Assembly (NCBI RefSeq): GCF_000759885.1 | Contig: NZ_JNAH01000004.1 | Location: 124,001-188,000, forward strand | Length of the DNA stretch: 64,000 bases | Origin: Prochlorococcus marinus str. GP2 | GTDB taxonomy: Bacteria; Cyanobacteriota; Cyanobacteriia; PCC-6307; Cyanobiaceae | Direction of reading: 5' to 3' | Shown here: one piece after another, positions 34,348-44,553 of the stretch | Numbering within the stretch: the first letter of the stretch is position 1 | Layout of the letters: each line of letters opens with the position of its first letter | Notes under the pieces: model-generated | What the model saw: only the letters and a program-made list of their open reading frames with translations | Database searches by the model: none | What the model was told of the DNA's origin: nothing | Program-made: the position numbers and the translations under genes

Positions 34348-35382
34348 ATGTCTTCTGACCTATCGAACGCAAAAATCCTAAATATTTTATTAGAAGGGGG
34401 TAACCTTGATAATTCAACCTCAAGGTTGTTAATGCAAAGGTGGCTAAATGATGAAATTTCTGCTGTACAAACAGGTGCCTTTTTGAGTGCTTTGAGAGCC
34501 AAAGGTTGTACAGGATTAGAATTATCTTCTATGGCTGAGGAACTTTTAAATGTTTGTGACTTGCCCGTCGCAAGACCAAATTTGTATTTGGTAGATACTT
34601 GTGGAACTGGAGGTGATGGCGCTAATACATTTAATATTTCTACTGCAGTGGCATTTGTAGCTTCATCATGTGGTGTAAAAATTGCAAAACATGGAAATAA
34701 AAGTGCGAGTGGAAAAGTTGGTTCAGCTGATGTTTTATTGAATCTTGGTTTAAATCTAAATTCTTCATTAGAAAAAGTTATTTCTGCTGTTAATGAAATT
34801 GGAATAACTTTTTTGTTTGCACCTGTTTGGCATAAATCTTTAATAAAACTTGCTCCATTAAGAAAAGATCTTGGAATAAGAACTGTATTTAATCAACTTG
34901 GTCCATTAGTTAACCCTTTAAGGCCTAATGCGCAAGTATTAGGTGTTGCTTCTGAAGATCTTTTGGAACCTATGGGAAGCGCACTATTAAAAATGGGGAT
35001 GAATAGAGTGATAGTAGTTCATGGTTCAGGGGGCCTTGATGAAGCTTCACTTCAAGGAGATAACAAACTTGTGTTTGTTGAAAATGGTAAATTGCGATTT
35101 TCAAAAATAAATATTTCAGATTTTAATTATGAAAATTTTTCAAATGATAAACTTGTTGTCTCCAATCGTGACACAAACGAAGATATTCTAAAGTCTGTTT
35201 TAGATGGTTCTGGGCAAAAATCACATAAGCATGTCGTTGCTTTGAATGCTTCATTAGTTCTTTGGGCTGCTGGAATTGAGGATGATTTACATGAAGGCTT
35301 TAATAAAGCCTTACTTACAATCAATAAAGGAAATCCATGGAAAAAATTTTTGCAATTAAAAAATTATTTATCCACAGATTAA
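34348..35382 (+). CDS. trpD: Anthranilate phosphoribosyltransferase
   Basis: A 344-aa enzyme of tryptophan synthesis that adds PRPP-derived ribose phosphate to anthranilate. The PRPP-binding [17 protein letters not shown] motif, the [17 protein letters not shown] block and the later [10 protein letters not shown] region are all conserved. It stands alone, away from other trp genes, followed by carA after 10 bp. Confidence 0.96.
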   Translation: MSSDLSNAKILNILLEGGNLDNSTSRLLMQRWLNDEISAVQTGAFLSALRAKGCTGLELSSMAEELLNVCDLPVARPNLYLVDTCGTGGDGANTFNISTAVAFVASSCGVKIAKHGNKSASGKVGSADVLLNLGLNLNSSLEKVISAVNEIGITFLFAPVWHKSLIKLAPLRKDLGIRTVFNQLGPLVNPLRPNAQVLGVASEDLLEPMGSALLKMGMNRVIVVHGSGGLDEASLQGDNKLVFVENGKLRFSKINISDFNYENFSNDKLVVSNRDTNEDILKSVLDGSGQKSHKHVVALNASLVLWAAGIEDDLHEGFNKALLTINKGNPWKKFLQLKNYLSTD

Positions 35383-35392
35383 TTAAAAATTG

Positions 35393-36532
35393 ATGATTAA
35401 TACCTATAAGAAAAATGCAAAATTAGTTTTAAGTAATGGTATTATTTTCCCTGGATATTCATTTGGAGCTCCCGGTAGTGCAGTTGGCGAAATAGTCTTT
35501 AATACTGGCATGACTGGATATCAGGAGGTTATTACTGATCCAAGTTATTACGGACAAATATTAACTTTCACTTATCCAGAAATTGGAAATACTGGGATTA
35601 ATCATGAAGATTCAGAATCAAGTATTAATGTTAGAGGTATAATTGTTAGAAATTATTCAACAAATAATAGTAATTGGAGATCTCAAAAGAATTTTAATCA
35701 ATGGTTAGTTGAAAAAAATATAGTTGGTCTTTATGGAATTGATACTAGGGCTCTCGTTAAAATTTTAAGATCCAATGGCTCGATGAATGGAGTTATTACC
35801 TCTGAAGACAAAACTCTTGATAGCTGTTTAAAGATAATCTGTGAAACGCCAAAAATGGAGGGTTCAAATTTATCAAAAATAGTTTCAACAAGCCAACAAT
35901 ATTTTTGGCAAAATACGACAGAAACGGATTTTGATGTTAGAAAAAAATATTCGGATAAGACTAATAAATTAAAAGTTGTTGCGATTGATTTTGGTATAAA
36001 AAAATCAATTTTAAATAGGTTAGTCTCTCATGGTTGTGAAATTTTAGTTTTACCTTCCCGATCTTCTTTAAGCGAAGTTCTATCTAATAAGCCTGATGGT
36101 ATATTCTTCTCAAATGGCCCAGGGGATCCTTCATCTGTTACTGAAGGTATAGATTTAGCAAAATCACTTATTGAGTATGGAGAAATACCTATGTTTGGTA
36201 TATGTTTGGGTCATCAAATATTTGGATTAGCATTAGGCGGTTCAACTTATAAACTCCCTTTCGGACATCGTGGATTAAATCATCCTTGTGGACAGAATAA
36301 TCAAATCGAGATAACTAGTCAGAATCATGGTTTTGCAATTGACCCTAATTCTCTTCCAAAGGACATAGTCAAAATAACTCACTACAATCTTAACGATACT
36401 ACAGTTGCAGGATTAGAGGTCATTAATAAGCCAATATTTAGTGTCCAATATCATCCAGAAGCGGGACCTGGTCCGCATGATTCAGATTATTTATTTAAAA
36501 AATTTGTTTCTCAAATGTTAGATAGATGTTGA
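35393..36532 (+). CDS. carA: Carbamoyl-phosphate synthase small subunit
   Basis: A 379-aa glutamine amidotransferase subunit that feeds ammonia to CarB for arginine and pyrimidine synthesis. The N-terminal domain shows GEIVFNTGMTGYQEVITDPS. The class I amidotransferase domain carries the nucleophile Cys in FGICLGHQIF and the catalytic His/Glu in VQYHPEAGPGP. ATG at 35393 is chosen over TTG at 35390. Confidence 0.96.
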   Translation: MINTYKKNAKLVLSNGIIFPGYSFGAPGSAVGEIVFNTGMTGYQEVITDPSYYGQILTFTYPEIGNTGINHEDSESSINVRGIIVRNYSTNNSNWRSQKNFNQWLVEKNIVGLYGIDTRALVKILRSNGSMNGVITSEDKTLDSCLKIICETPKMEGSNLSKIVSTSQQYFWQNTTETDFDVRKKYSDKTNKLKVVAIDFGIKKSILNRLVSHGCEILVLPSRSSLSEVLSNKPDGIFFSNGPGDPSSVTEGIDLAKSLIEYGEIPMFGICLGHQIFGLALGGSTYKLPFGHRGLNHPCGQNNQIEITSQNHGFAIDPNSLPKDIVKITHYNLNDTTVAGLEVINKPIFSVQYHPEAGPGPHDSDYLFKKFVSQMLDRC

Positions 36533-36559
36533 CATATTGGTTTATTTTGATTTGATAAT
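36529..36559 (+). promoter_or_regulatory. Possible promoter for the STAS gene
   Basis: TTGACA (36529-36534) is a perfect -35, overlapping the end of carA, and GATAAT (36554-36559) differs from TATAAT by one base. The spacer is 19 bp, two more than ideal. It would start a short leader before the GGGAGG ribosome binding site at 36582-36587. Confidence 0.3.
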
Positions 36560-36595
36560 TACATTTGATATATTAATTTTCGGGAGGTTTAAATC

Positions 36596-36958
36596 ATAGA
36601 AGATTTCCAGAAGCTAACGGTTTCATTAAGAGGAAACCTAGATATAAAAACAAATATCATTGTTTTTACTTTTAAAGGCCAACTAGATGCCTTTTCAGAA
36701 AAACAATTTAAGACTTTTGTTACTAATAATTTAAAAAATGAGTTTCCCTTTGTTATTGACCTTACAAAAATTGATTTTCTAGATTCTTCAGGTCTTGGAG
36801 CTCTTGTTCAGACAGCTAAAGAATGTAAAAAATTAAAATTAGGTTTTTCAGTTGTTGGTAATTCTAGAGTAGCTCAAACTATTAAACTTGTGCGTTTGGG
36901 AGACTTTCTTAATTTAAAATCTAGTCTTGAAGATGCATTAAATTATTTGAAAAATTGA
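36596..36958 (+). CDS. STAS-domain anti-sigma factor antagonist (non-standard start)
   Basis: A frame of about 120 codons closed upstream by TAA at 36590-36592 and downstream by TGA at 36956-36958. The product has the STAS fold with the phosphorylatable Ser in FLDSSGLGALVQTAKE and an IVFTFKGQLDAFSE strand. No in-frame ATG, GTG or TTG occurs before the conserved domain. A strong ribosome binding site GGGAGG (36582-36587) instead points to ATA at 36596 (8-nt spacing) or ATC at 36593 (5 nt). It would act in a partner-switching pathway with a kinase such as the RsbW-like gene at 60939. Its stop overlaps the TTG start of the next gene. Confidence 0.75.
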   Translation: MEDFQKLTVSLRGNLDIKTNIIVFTFKGQLDAFSEKQFKTFVTNNLKNEFPFVIDLTKIDFLDSSGLGALVQTAKECKKLKLGFSVVGNSRVAQTIKLVRLGDFLNLKSSLEDALNYLKN

Positions 36959-37356
36959 ATTATTGGATTCAAAATTTAGACCCATATGGATCTCCTGAAG
37001 AAATAGGTGTTATACAACTTGCTTGGCTTGGAGATTCAGTTTGGGAACTTCATCAAAGATTAAGGTATGTACATTTTCCTTTGAAATCAAAAGATCTTCA
37101 TTTATCAGTTGTACAAGAGGTAAAAGCTAATACTCAATCAAAATCATTAGCAGAAATTGAACATTTATTAAGTGCCAATGAAATTGATTTAATTAGACGT
37201 GCTAGAAACAAATCAAAAAGATGCCCAAAGTCCACGGATCCTGCCGTATACTCAAGGGCAACTGGTTTTGAAACCCTCATTGGTTGGCTATTTCTTAAAG
37301 ATCCCAAAAGACTATCAATTCTTTTTGAGTATCTTGAAGTAAATATGAAATCATGA
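36955..37356 (+). CDS. mrnC: Mini-ribonuclease III
   Basis: A 133-aa protein with an RNase III catalytic domain but no dsRNA-binding domain. The acidic residues of the active site lie in IQLAWLGDSVWELHQR and in the C-terminal FETLIGWLF. In bacilli Mini-III matures 23S rRNA ends. The TTG start overlaps the STAS gene stop (TTGA), so these are coupled, and the next gene overlaps its stop (ATGA). Confidence 0.88.
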   Translation: MNYWIQNLDPYGSPEEIGVIQLAWLGDSVWELHQRLRYVHFPLKSKDLHLSVVQEVKANTQSKSLAEIEHLLSANEIDLIRRARNKSKRCPKSTDPAVYSRATGFETLIGWLFLKDPKRLSILFEYLEVNMKS

Positions 37357-38360
37357 AAAATTCATCTAAAAATAATAATTCTAAGAATAATATTAAACAA
37401 AACAAAAAAAGTTTTAATTCTAATTTTTTTCCTAAAAATACGAGTACATCTAAAAATAATCAATTTTTTAGTAATGTTTCTAAAAATAGAGGAAATGCGA
37501 ATTTTGATGAAGGTGAGAAAAAGAATAGTAACTTTTCATCATTTAAAACAAGAAAACCATTTAATAAATCTAATATAGAAGTATCTAGAAATACCCGAGA
37601 TATTTATCAAGAACAAGCGAATAAAAAAAATTTTGATGATTGGATATGGGGAAAACATTCAGTTTTTGAGACACTTGTGAGTAAAAGGGCAATTAATAGG
37701 ATTTGGTGCACATCTGAAATTTTTTCTTCAGAAAAATTCTATATTTTACTTAAAGACCTTAAATCAAAAGGAGTCTTGATTGAAGAGGTTTCATGGAACA
37801 GACTTTCGCAATTGACTTTAGGCGCTACACATCAAGGCATTGCCTTGCAGTTGGCATGTTCTAAAACAGTATCATTAGAAAAATTAATCAATTCATCTAA
37901 GAATAAATCTGCTAATCCTATTATTCTTGCCTTAGACGGAATAACCGATCCACACAATGTTGGAGCAATTATAAGATCAGCAGAAGCATTTAATTGTAAG
38001 GGTATTATTATTCCTCAAAGAAGATCCGCTGGATTAACAGGAACAGTTGCCAAGGTTGCAGCAGGGGCTATAGAGCACTTGCCAGTTTGTAGAGTTGTTA
38101 ATTTAAATAGGGCATTGGATGAAATGAAAAAAAATGGATTTCTTGTTATTGGATTATCAGGTGATGGTCAATTATCTATTTCAAATTTTCATGAAAAGAC
38201 TCCTTTGGTTGTAATAGTCGGAGCTGAAGATAAAGGTATTTCTTTGCTTACCCAAAAAAAATGTGATTTTCTATTAAAGATTCCTCTTAAAGGAAAAACA
38301 ACAAGTTTAAATGCCTCTGTGGCAGCAGCAATATCTCTCTTTCATCTAACAAGTAAATAA
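37353..38360 (+). CDS. rlmB: TrmH/SpoU-family 23S rRNA 2'-O-ribose methyltransferase (RlmB-like)
   Basis: A 335-aa protein. Residues about 95-335 form an L30e-like substrate-binding domain and a SPOUT fold with NPIILALDGITDPHNVGAII, a VVIVGAEDKG strand and the knot motif LKIPLKGKTTSLNASVAAAI. Residues 1-90 are an unusual Asn/Lys/Ser-rich disordered extension. The start ATG overlaps the mrnC stop, so an rRNA-maturation pair is suggested. Confidence 0.9.
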   Translation: MKNSSKNNNSKNNIKQNKKSFNSNFFPKNTSTSKNNQFFSNVSKNRGNANFDEGEKKNSNFSSFKTRKPFNKSNIEVSRNTRDIYQEQANKKNFDDWIWGKHSVFETLVSKRAINRIWCTSEIFSSEKFYILLKDLKSKGVLIEEVSWNRLSQLTLGATHQGIALQLACSKTVSLEKLINSSKNKSANPIILALDGITDPHNVGAIIRSAEAFNCKGIIIPQRRSAGLTGTVAKVAAGAIEHLPVCRVVNLNRALDEMKKNGFLVIGLSGDGQLSISNFHEKTPLVVIVGAEDKGISLLTQKKCDFLLKIPLKGKTTSLNASVAAAISLFHLTSK

Positions 38361-38441
38361 CTTTTTTTCTAAAAATCAGTGTAATTAAATTCTTTTAAAA
38401 TATGGTTGTTTCAATATATTTAAATAATTAATGAAAATTTA

Positions 38442-38501
38442 TTGAATTTTCCCTACAAAATTGTATAGAATTTGACAAGAATTAATGATCTCTAAAGATC
38501 A
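38442..38501 (+). promoter_or_regulatory. Possible promoter and leader hairpin before the DUF1816 gene
   Basis: TTGAAT (38442-38447) and TATAGA (38464-38469) with a 16-bp spacer resemble a sigma-70 promoter. The predicted leader ends in TGATCT-CTAA-AGATCA (38486-38501), a 6-bp hairpin only 6 nt before the TTG start at 38508, where it could limit ribosome access. Weak evidence. Confidence 0.3.
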
Positions 38502-38507
38502 ATAAAA

Positions 38508-38723
38508 TTGATTAGAAATTTTGGAAACAAACTCGGATTAGCTTGGTGGGCTAAAATTGAGACACAACAACCAAATACCATTTACTGGTATGGTCCATTT
38601 ATTACTAAACGCAGCTTAAAAGAAAGCATCACTCATTTTTTGAAAGATCTTTCCGATGAAGGTTCTGTTAATATTAAATACACTCTCATACGTTGCAAAA
38701 AAGAAGAACCATTAACTGTTTGA
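38508..38723 (+). CDS. DUF1816-like protein
   Basis: A 71-aa protein with LGLAWWAKIETQQPNTIYWY and GPFITKRSLKESITHFLKDL, the DUF1816 pattern seen in cyanobacteria and some phycobilisome-related proteins. The start is TTG at 38508. The biochemical role is unknown. Confidence 0.78.
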   Translation: MIRNFGNKLGLAWWAKIETQQPNTIYWYGPFITKRSLKESITHFLKDLSDEGSVNIKYTLIRCKKEEPLTV

Positions 38724-38752
38724 TAATTTTTACATAAGATATAGATTAAGAA

Positions 38753-40201
38753 ATGGACTTTAATTCTTTAAGAAAGTTAATTAATAATAAAAATGCTTCA
38801 GTCAAGGAATTAGTTAATGATATTTTTTCAAAAATAGATTCAAAAGATAAAGAAATCAATTCATTTATTTGTACTACAAAAGATAAAGCAATATTGCAGG
38901 CTGAAAATATTGATAAATTAATTCAAAAGAAAGAATCACTTCCTCCTTTAGCAGGCCTGCCAATAGCAATAAAGGATAATATTTGTACTAAAGGTGTTGT
39001 AACAACTTGTGCAAGTAAAATGCTCCAAAATTTTGTTGCACCTTATGAATCAACAGCCTCAAGTAAATTATGGTCTTCTGGTGGGATTTGTTTAGGTAAA
39101 ACAAATTTGGATGAATTTGCAATGGGTAGTTCAACAGAAACTTCTTTATTTGGTGTTACTTCAAATCCTTGGGATATTAATAGAGTTCCAGGTGGAAGTT
39201 CAGGAGGCAGTGCTGCTTCAGTTGCTGCTGGACTATGTGCTGCTTCTATAGGTTCTGATACTGGAGGATCAATAAGACAACCGGCTTCTTTTTGTGGAGT
39301 TGTTGGACTTAAGCCTACCTATGGCAGAGTAAGTAGATGGGGACTAGTAGCATTCGCTAGCTCTCTTGATCAAATTGGTCCAATTACAAATACTGTCTCA
39401 GATGCGGCTGAAATTCTTTATTTAATATCTGGTAAAGATCCCTTAGACTCAACATGTCTAGATAAACCGGTACCAAATTATCTGAGTGATTTAAATAAAT
39501 CTATAAAGAATTTAAAAATTGGCATTATAAAAGAATGCTTTGAACATCCAGGTCTAAATCCAGAAGTGAAAGAATCTGTTCTTTCTGCAGTTGAGAGATT
39601 CAAAAATTTAGGAGCAGAAATAATCGAAGTTGAATGCCCTAGGTTTAATGATGGAATTGCTACTTATTATGTGATTGCTCCATCTGAAGCTTCTGCAAAT
39701 TTAGCTAGATACGATGGAGTTAAATATGGTTACAGGTCCAATGAAGGATCTAATCTTTTAGATATGACTTCAAAAAGTAGAGCTGAAGGATTTGGAGATG
39801 AAGTACAAAGAAGAATTTTAATTGGAACATATGCTTTGTCTGCTGGTTACAGCGACGCATATTACAAGAAGGCACAAAAGGTTAGAACTTTAATAAGAAA
39901 AGATTTTGATAATGCTTTTAATAAAGTAGATATTTTATTAACTCCGACTTGTCCAACTACCGCTTTTTTGAAGGGTGATTTTGCAAATGACCCACTTTCT
40001 ATGTATTTATCTGATCTCTTAACTGTGCCTGCTAATTTAGCTGGACTACCAGCTATAAGCATCCCTTGTGGTTTTGATACTAAAGGATTGCCTATAGGAC
40101 TTCAATTAATAGGCAATGTGTTGGAAGAAGATAAAATATTGAATGCAGCAAATATTTTTGAAATTGATGCTCAGATAATGAAGAGTAGATCTATTTTTTA
40201 A
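38753..40201 (+). CDS. gatA: Glutamyl-tRNA(Gln) amidotransferase subunit A
   Basis: A 482-aa amidase that converts Glu-tRNA(Gln) to Gln-tRNA(Gln) together with GatB and GatC. The amidase triad is present: Lys in [10 protein letters not shown], the Ser pair in [14 protein letters not shown], and the nucleophile Ser in [14 protein letters not shown]. Length is normal. It is monocistronic here. Confidence 0.97.
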   Translation: MDFNSLRKLINNKNASVKELVNDIFSKIDSKDKEINSFICTTKDKAILQAENIDKLIQKKESLPPLAGLPIAIKDNICTKGVVTTCASKMLQNFVAPYESTASSKLWSSGGICLGKTNLDEFAMGSSTETSLFGVTSNPWDINRVPGGSSGGSAASVAAGLCAASIGSDTGGSIRQPASFCGVVGLKPTYGRVSRWGLVAFASSLDQIGPITNTVSDAAEILYLISGKDPLDSTCLDKPVPNYLSDLNKSIKNLKIGIIKECFEHPGLNPEVKESVLSAVERFKNLGAEIIEVECPRFNDGIATYYVIAPSEASANLARYDGVKYGYRSNEGSNLLDMTSKSRAEGFGDEVQRRILIGTYALSAGYSDAYYKKAQKVRTLIRKDFDNAFNKVDILLTPTCPTTAFLKGDFANDPLSMYLSDLLTVPANLAGLPAISIPCGFDTKGLPIGLQLIGNVLEEDKILNAANIFEIDAQIMKSRSIF

Positions 40202-40286
40202 AATTTGTATTAATAATTAACTTGTAATCAAAAAGTATAGATCTTTTAGAAATTTTCTCTATCTTATATATATGAATTGATTAAGT

Positions 40287-43200
40287 ATGGGTTTTGTTCC
40301 ACTTCATAATCATAGCGACTACAGTCTGCTTGATGGTGCAAGTCAAATTTCTAAAATTGTTGATAGAGCATGTGATCTTGGAATGGATTCTATAGCTCTT
40401 ACTGATCATGGAGTTATGTATGGAGTTCTTGATTTAGTCAAAAGGTGTAAAGAGAGAGGTATAAAACCAATTATTGGTAATGAAATGTATGTGATTAATG
40501 GTTCTATTGATGATCCTCAACCTAAAAAAGAAAAAAGATATCATTTGGTTGTTTTAGCAAAAAATCATACTGGTTATAGGAATCTTGTAAAACTAACAAC
40601 AATTAGTCACCTAAATGGCATGAGAGGTCGGGGTATTTTTTCAAGACCATGTATTGATAAATATCTTTTAAATAAATATAAAGATGGTCTGATAATTTCT
40701 ACAGCCTGTCTTGGTGGCGAGATACCTCAAGCCATCTTGAAAGGAAGATTAGACGTAGCAGAGGATATTGCACTTTGGTATAAAAAAATATTTGCAGAAG
40801 ATTTTTATCTAGAAATTCAAGATCACGGGTCTATAGAAGACAGAATTGTTAATGTCGAATTAATAAAGATTGGTAAAAAGCATCAAATAAAAGTAATTGC
40901 TACTAACGATGCTCATTACATTTCAAATATGGATGTTGAGTCACATGATGCTTTGCTTTGTGTATTAACGGGAAAACTAATTAGCGATGAAAAGCGATTG
41001 AGATATACCGGTACAGAATATATTAAAAGTGAAGAGGAAATGCTTCAACTTTTCCAAGATCATATAGATGATGAATCAATTAGAGAGGCAGTCAACAATA
41101 CAGTAGAAATTTCTCAAAAAATTGAAGTATTTGATTTGTTTGGTAAATACAGAATGCCAAAATTTCCTATTAAGGAAGATTTAGATTCATTTTCTTTATT
41201 ATCAAAATTATCTAATGAAGGCCTTTTAAAAAGACTTAAAAAAAACAATCTTTCAGAAGTTGATGATAATTATAAAAATAGACTATCTACGGAATTAAAA
41301 ATTATAAAAGATATGGGTTTCCCAGATTATTTTTTGGTTGTTTGGGACTATATAAAATTTGCAAGAGATAACTCTATTCCGGTAGGACCAGGTAGAGGTT
41401 CTGCAGCAGGCTCGCTTGTAGCCTATTCTCTTAAAATTACAAATATAGACCCTGTTGAACATGGATTATTATTTGAAAGATTTTTAAATCCTGCAAGAAA
41501 GTCTATGCCAGATATTGATACGGATTTTTGTATTGATAGAAGAAATGAAGTTATTGATTATGTTACTAATCGATATGGAGAGGATAAGGTTGCGCAAATA
41601 ATTACTTTCAATAAAATGACTTCTAAGGCAGTATTAAAAGATGTAGCAAGGGTATTAGATATTCCTTATGGAGAAGCTGATAAATTAGCTAAGTTAATAC
41701 CTGTTGTAAGAGGGAAACCTTATAAACTTAAAGAAATGATTAATAACAATTCTCCAAGCCAAGAATTTAGAGATAAATATATTAATGATGATAGAGTCAA
41801 AAAATGGGTTGATTTGGCTTTAAGAATTGAAGGTACAAATAAAACATATGGGGTTCATGCTGCTGGAGTTGTTATTGCATCAGATCCTCTAGATGAACTT
41901 GTCCCTTTACAAAGAAATAATGAGGGACAAATAATAACTCAATACTCCATGGATGATATTGAATCACTTGGATTATTGAAAATGGATTTCTTAGGTCTTA
42001 AGAATCTTACGATGATTGAAAAGACAGTCTCTTTGATTAGTGAATCCACTGGAAATTCAATAAATATTGAAAATTTACCACAAAATGATGCTAAAACTTT
42101 TGAACTTATTGGAAGAGGAGATCTTGAAGGTATATTTCAACTAGAATCTTCTGGGATGAAACAGGTTGTAAAAGACTTTAAGCCTAACTCTCTTGAAGAT
42201 ATTTCATCTATCCTGGCTCTTTATAGACCTGGCCCGCTTGACGCTGGCCTAATACCTAAATTCATAAATCGAAAAAATGGTAATGAAAAGGTCGATTTTC
42301 CTCATCCTTTTATTAAGTCAATTCTTACAGAAACCTATGGAATTATGGTTTACCAAGAACAGATTATGAAAATAGCTCAAGACTTAGCCGGTTATTCCCT
42401 TGGTGATGCTGATTTACTTCGAAGAGCGATGGGGAAAAAGAAAGTATCAGAAATGGTAAAACATAGAAATATTTTTGTAGATGGATCTAAGAAGAAGGGT
42501 GTAAATGAAAAATTAGCAAATGATCTTTTTGATCAAATGGTTTTATTTGCAGAATATTGTTTTAATAAAAGCCACTCAACTGCATACGGCGCGGTAACTT
42601 ACCAAACTGCATTTTTAAAAGCTCACTTTCCTGTTGCATACATGGCAGCTCTTTTAAGCGTCAATTCTGGATCAACCGACAAAATGCAAAGATATATTGC
42701 TAATTGTTATTCGATGGGAATAGAAGTAATTGCGCCAAGTATTAATTTTTCTGGAGTTGATTTCACTATTAAGAATAATCAGATCTTGTTCGGTCTATCT
42801 GCAATTAAAAATTTAGGAGATTCTGCAATACGAAATATAATTGAAAATCGTAATAATTTTGGAATCTTTAAGTCATTATTAGATTTGTGTGATCGTTTAC
42901 CTTCTAATCTTCTTAATAAAAGAAGCCTTGAATCTTTAATTCATTGTGGAGCACTAGATGAGTTTTCAATTAATAATAATAGAGCTCAATTATTGTCAGA
43001 TCTCGAACATGTCATTGAATGGGCTTCTTCACGAAATCGTGATAGATTATCAGGCCAAGGGAATCTATTTGAATCTAAAGAACATTTTTCTAATATATCA
43101 TTTTCAGATTCACAATTGGCTAAGGTTGATGATTATTCTCTTATTGAGAAATTAAAGTTAGAAAAGCAGCTTTTAGGCTTTTACTTATCTGATCACCCGC

Positions 43201-43787
43201 TAAAACATTTAACTAAGCCTGCAAGGCTTGTATCTCCAATAAGTATTTCTCACTTAGAAGAAACTAAAGATAGAACCAAAGTCTCTCTAGTTGGGATGAT
43301 TCCCGAGTTAAAACAAATCACTACTAGAAAGGGAGATAGGATGGCTATAGTTCAGCTTGAAGATCTTTCCGGAAGTTGCGAAGCAGTAGTTTTCCCTAAA
43401 ACCTATGTAAGATTATCAGAATTTCTTTTGACTGACACTAGATTATTGGTGTGGGCTACAATAGATAAAAAAAGTGATAAAACCCAATTAATTATTGACG
43501 ATTGCAGAGAAATAGATAACCTAAAATTACTTATTATTAATCTTGAAAGTTCTCAAGCATCTGATGTAAGGGTACAAAATACTTTAAGAGACTGTTTAAT
43601 TAAATTTAAGCCAGATAAAGGGAAATGTGGAATCAAGATACCAGTTTTAGCTGCAGTAAGAAATACTAATAATAGTATTACCTATGTTAAATTTGGCGAT
43701 CAATTTTGTATTGGTGACATACAAGGAGTATGCAAATTATTAGAAGACAAATCATTTCAAGTTAATTTGAAATCGCTAGTTTCTTAA
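40287..43787 (+). CDS. dnaE: DNA polymerase III alpha subunit
   Basis: The 1166-aa replicative polymerase. The N-terminal PHP domain begins VPLHNHSDYSLLDGAS. The catalytic Asp residues are in PDIDTDFCIDRR, a PGRGSAAGSLVAYSL loop is present, and a C-terminal OB-fold (VSLVGMIPELKQITTRKGDR) follows the fingers. It ends 1 bp before the end of the convergent PAM68-like gene. Confidence 0.98.
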   Translation: MGFVPLHNHSDYSLLDGASQISKIVDRACDLGMDSIALTDHGVMYGVLDLVKRCKERGIKPIIGNEMYVINGSIDDPQPKKEKRYHLVVLAKNHTGYRNLVKLTTISHLNGMRGRGIFSRPCIDKYLLNKYKDGLIISTACLGGEIPQAILKGRLDVAEDIALWYKKIFAEDFYLEIQDHGSIEDRIVNVELIKIGKKHQIKVIATNDAHYISNMDVESHDALLCVLTGKLISDEKRLRYTGTEYIKSEEEMLQLFQDHIDDESIREAVNNTVEISQKIEVFDLFGKYRMPKFPIKEDLDSFSLLSKLSNEGLLKRLKKNNLSEVDDNYKNRLSTELKIIKDMGFPDYFLVVWDYIKFARDNSIPVGPGRGSAAGSLVAYSLKITNIDPVEHGLLFERFLNPARKSMPDIDTDFCIDRRNEVIDYVTNRYGEDKVAQIITFNKMTSKAVLKDVARVLDIPYGEADKLAKLIPVVRGKPYKLKEMINNNSPSQEFRDKYINDDRVKKWVDLALRIEGTNKTYGVHAAGVVIASDPLDELVPLQRNNEGQIITQYSMDDIESLGLLKMDFLGLKNLTMIEKTVSLISESTGNSINIENLPQNDAKTFELIGRGDLEGIFQLESSGMKQVVKDFKPNSLEDISSILALYRPGPLDAGLIPKFINRKNGNEKVDFPHPFIKSILTETYGIMVYQEQIMKIAQDLAGYSLGDADLLRRAMGKKKVSEMVKHRNIFVDGSKKKGVNEKLANDLFDQMVLFAEYCFNKSHSTAYGAVTYQTAFLKAHFPVAYMAALLSVNSGSTDKMQRYIANCYSMGIEVIAPSINFSGVDFTIKNNQILFGLSAIKNLGDSAIRNIIENRNNFGIFKSLLDLCDRLPSNLLNKRSLESLIHCGALDEFSINNNRAQLLSDLEHVIEWASSRNRDRLSGQGNLFESKEHFSNISFSDSQLAKVDDYSLIEKLKLEKQLLGFYLSDHPLKHLTKPARLVSPISISHLEETKDRTKVSLVGMIPELKQITTRKGDRMAIVQLEDLSGSCEAVVFPKTYVRLSEFLLTDTRLLVWATIDKKSDKTQLIIDDCREIDNLKLLIINLESSQASDVRVQNTLRDCLIKFKPDKGKCGIKIPVLAAVRNTNNSITYVKFGDQFCIGDIQGVCKLLEDKSFQVNLKSLVS

Positions 43788-43788
43788 A

Positions 43789-44265
43789 TTAATTATTATC
43801 TTCAAAATTTTGAGTTGCAGGTTTAAAGGCTGCTTTTGCACGTTCTATGTTCATTGGAATATTTTCAATACCGAAAAAAGATCCAGGTTCCTTATCCCAA
43901 CTAGCTGATAGTATTCCAAAACTTAATCCCGCGAGACCTATTAAGAAAAATAAAGCTGAAATTGCTATTGTTGAGGAAGGAGGGATTTCAGCAATATTTC
44001 TTGTAACGATAATGTAGCTAATAACAAATACGGACATTCCCAATATTGTGGGTATTCCCGCTGTAAAAAATATTCTTCTTGCCATTCTATCCGCTACATA
44101 TTTAGGGATCCCAGTTGATGCTTGCTTTGGAGTAGTTATTTTACTAGATGTTTTTTCTAGATTAGCGAAAACAGTTTTCTTAGTGTAATCGTTTTTCTTC
44201 TTATTTTGTGCCTTTTTTTTAGATTGCTTTTTTTTCATTAAATTGTAATCATCCTCTGATTCCAA
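43789..44265 (-). CDS. PAM68-like photosystem assembly protein
   Basis: A 158-aa membrane protein. A Lys-rich N-terminus is followed by [19 protein letters not shown], two membrane helices and a C-terminal [15 protein letters not shown] block, the PAM68 pattern. PAM68 proteins help assemble photosystem II chlorophyll proteins. The start overlaps the rpsO end by 17 bp, so rpsO and this gene are one unit. Confidence 0.85.
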   Translation of the reverse strand: MESEDDYNLMKKKQSKKKAQNKKKNDYTKKTVFANLEKTSSKITTPKQASTGIPKYVADRMARRIFFTAGIPTILGMSVFVISYIIVTRNIAEIPPSSTIAISALFFLIGLAGLSFGILSASWDKEPGSFFGIENIPMNIERAKAAFKPATQNFEDNN

Positions 44266-44518
44266 TTTTCTTTACTAAATCTTGGTATTTCTGAATGTTG
44301 TTATCTTTTATGTAAGATAGTAATCTTTTCCTTTTACCAATCATTTTTAATAGTCCTTGCCTTGATGCAAAATCATGAATGTTTTCTTGAAGGTGATCAC
44401 TTAATTTTGAAATTCTTTTAGAAAGCATTGCAACTTGAATTTCCACTGATCCTGTATCAGTTGGATGCACTTGATGGGTTTCAATAAGCTTCTGTTTTTC
44501 AGCTGTATCTAATGACAT
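44249..44518 (-). CDS. rpsO: 30S ribosomal protein S15
   Basis: An 89-aa protein with the conserved [20 protein letters not shown] and [19 protein letters not shown] segments that bind the three-way junction of 16S rRNA. Length is typical for the family. The 35-bp gap to ruvA contains a TA-repeat stretch. Confidence 0.98.
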   Translation of the reverse strand: MSLDTAEKQKLIETHQVHPTDTGSVEIQVAMLSKRISKLSDHLQENIHDFASRQGLLKMIGKRKRLLSYIKDNNIQKYQDLVKKIGIRG

Positions 44519-44553
44519 AAAATTTATAATCCGTATATATATATATTACTACG

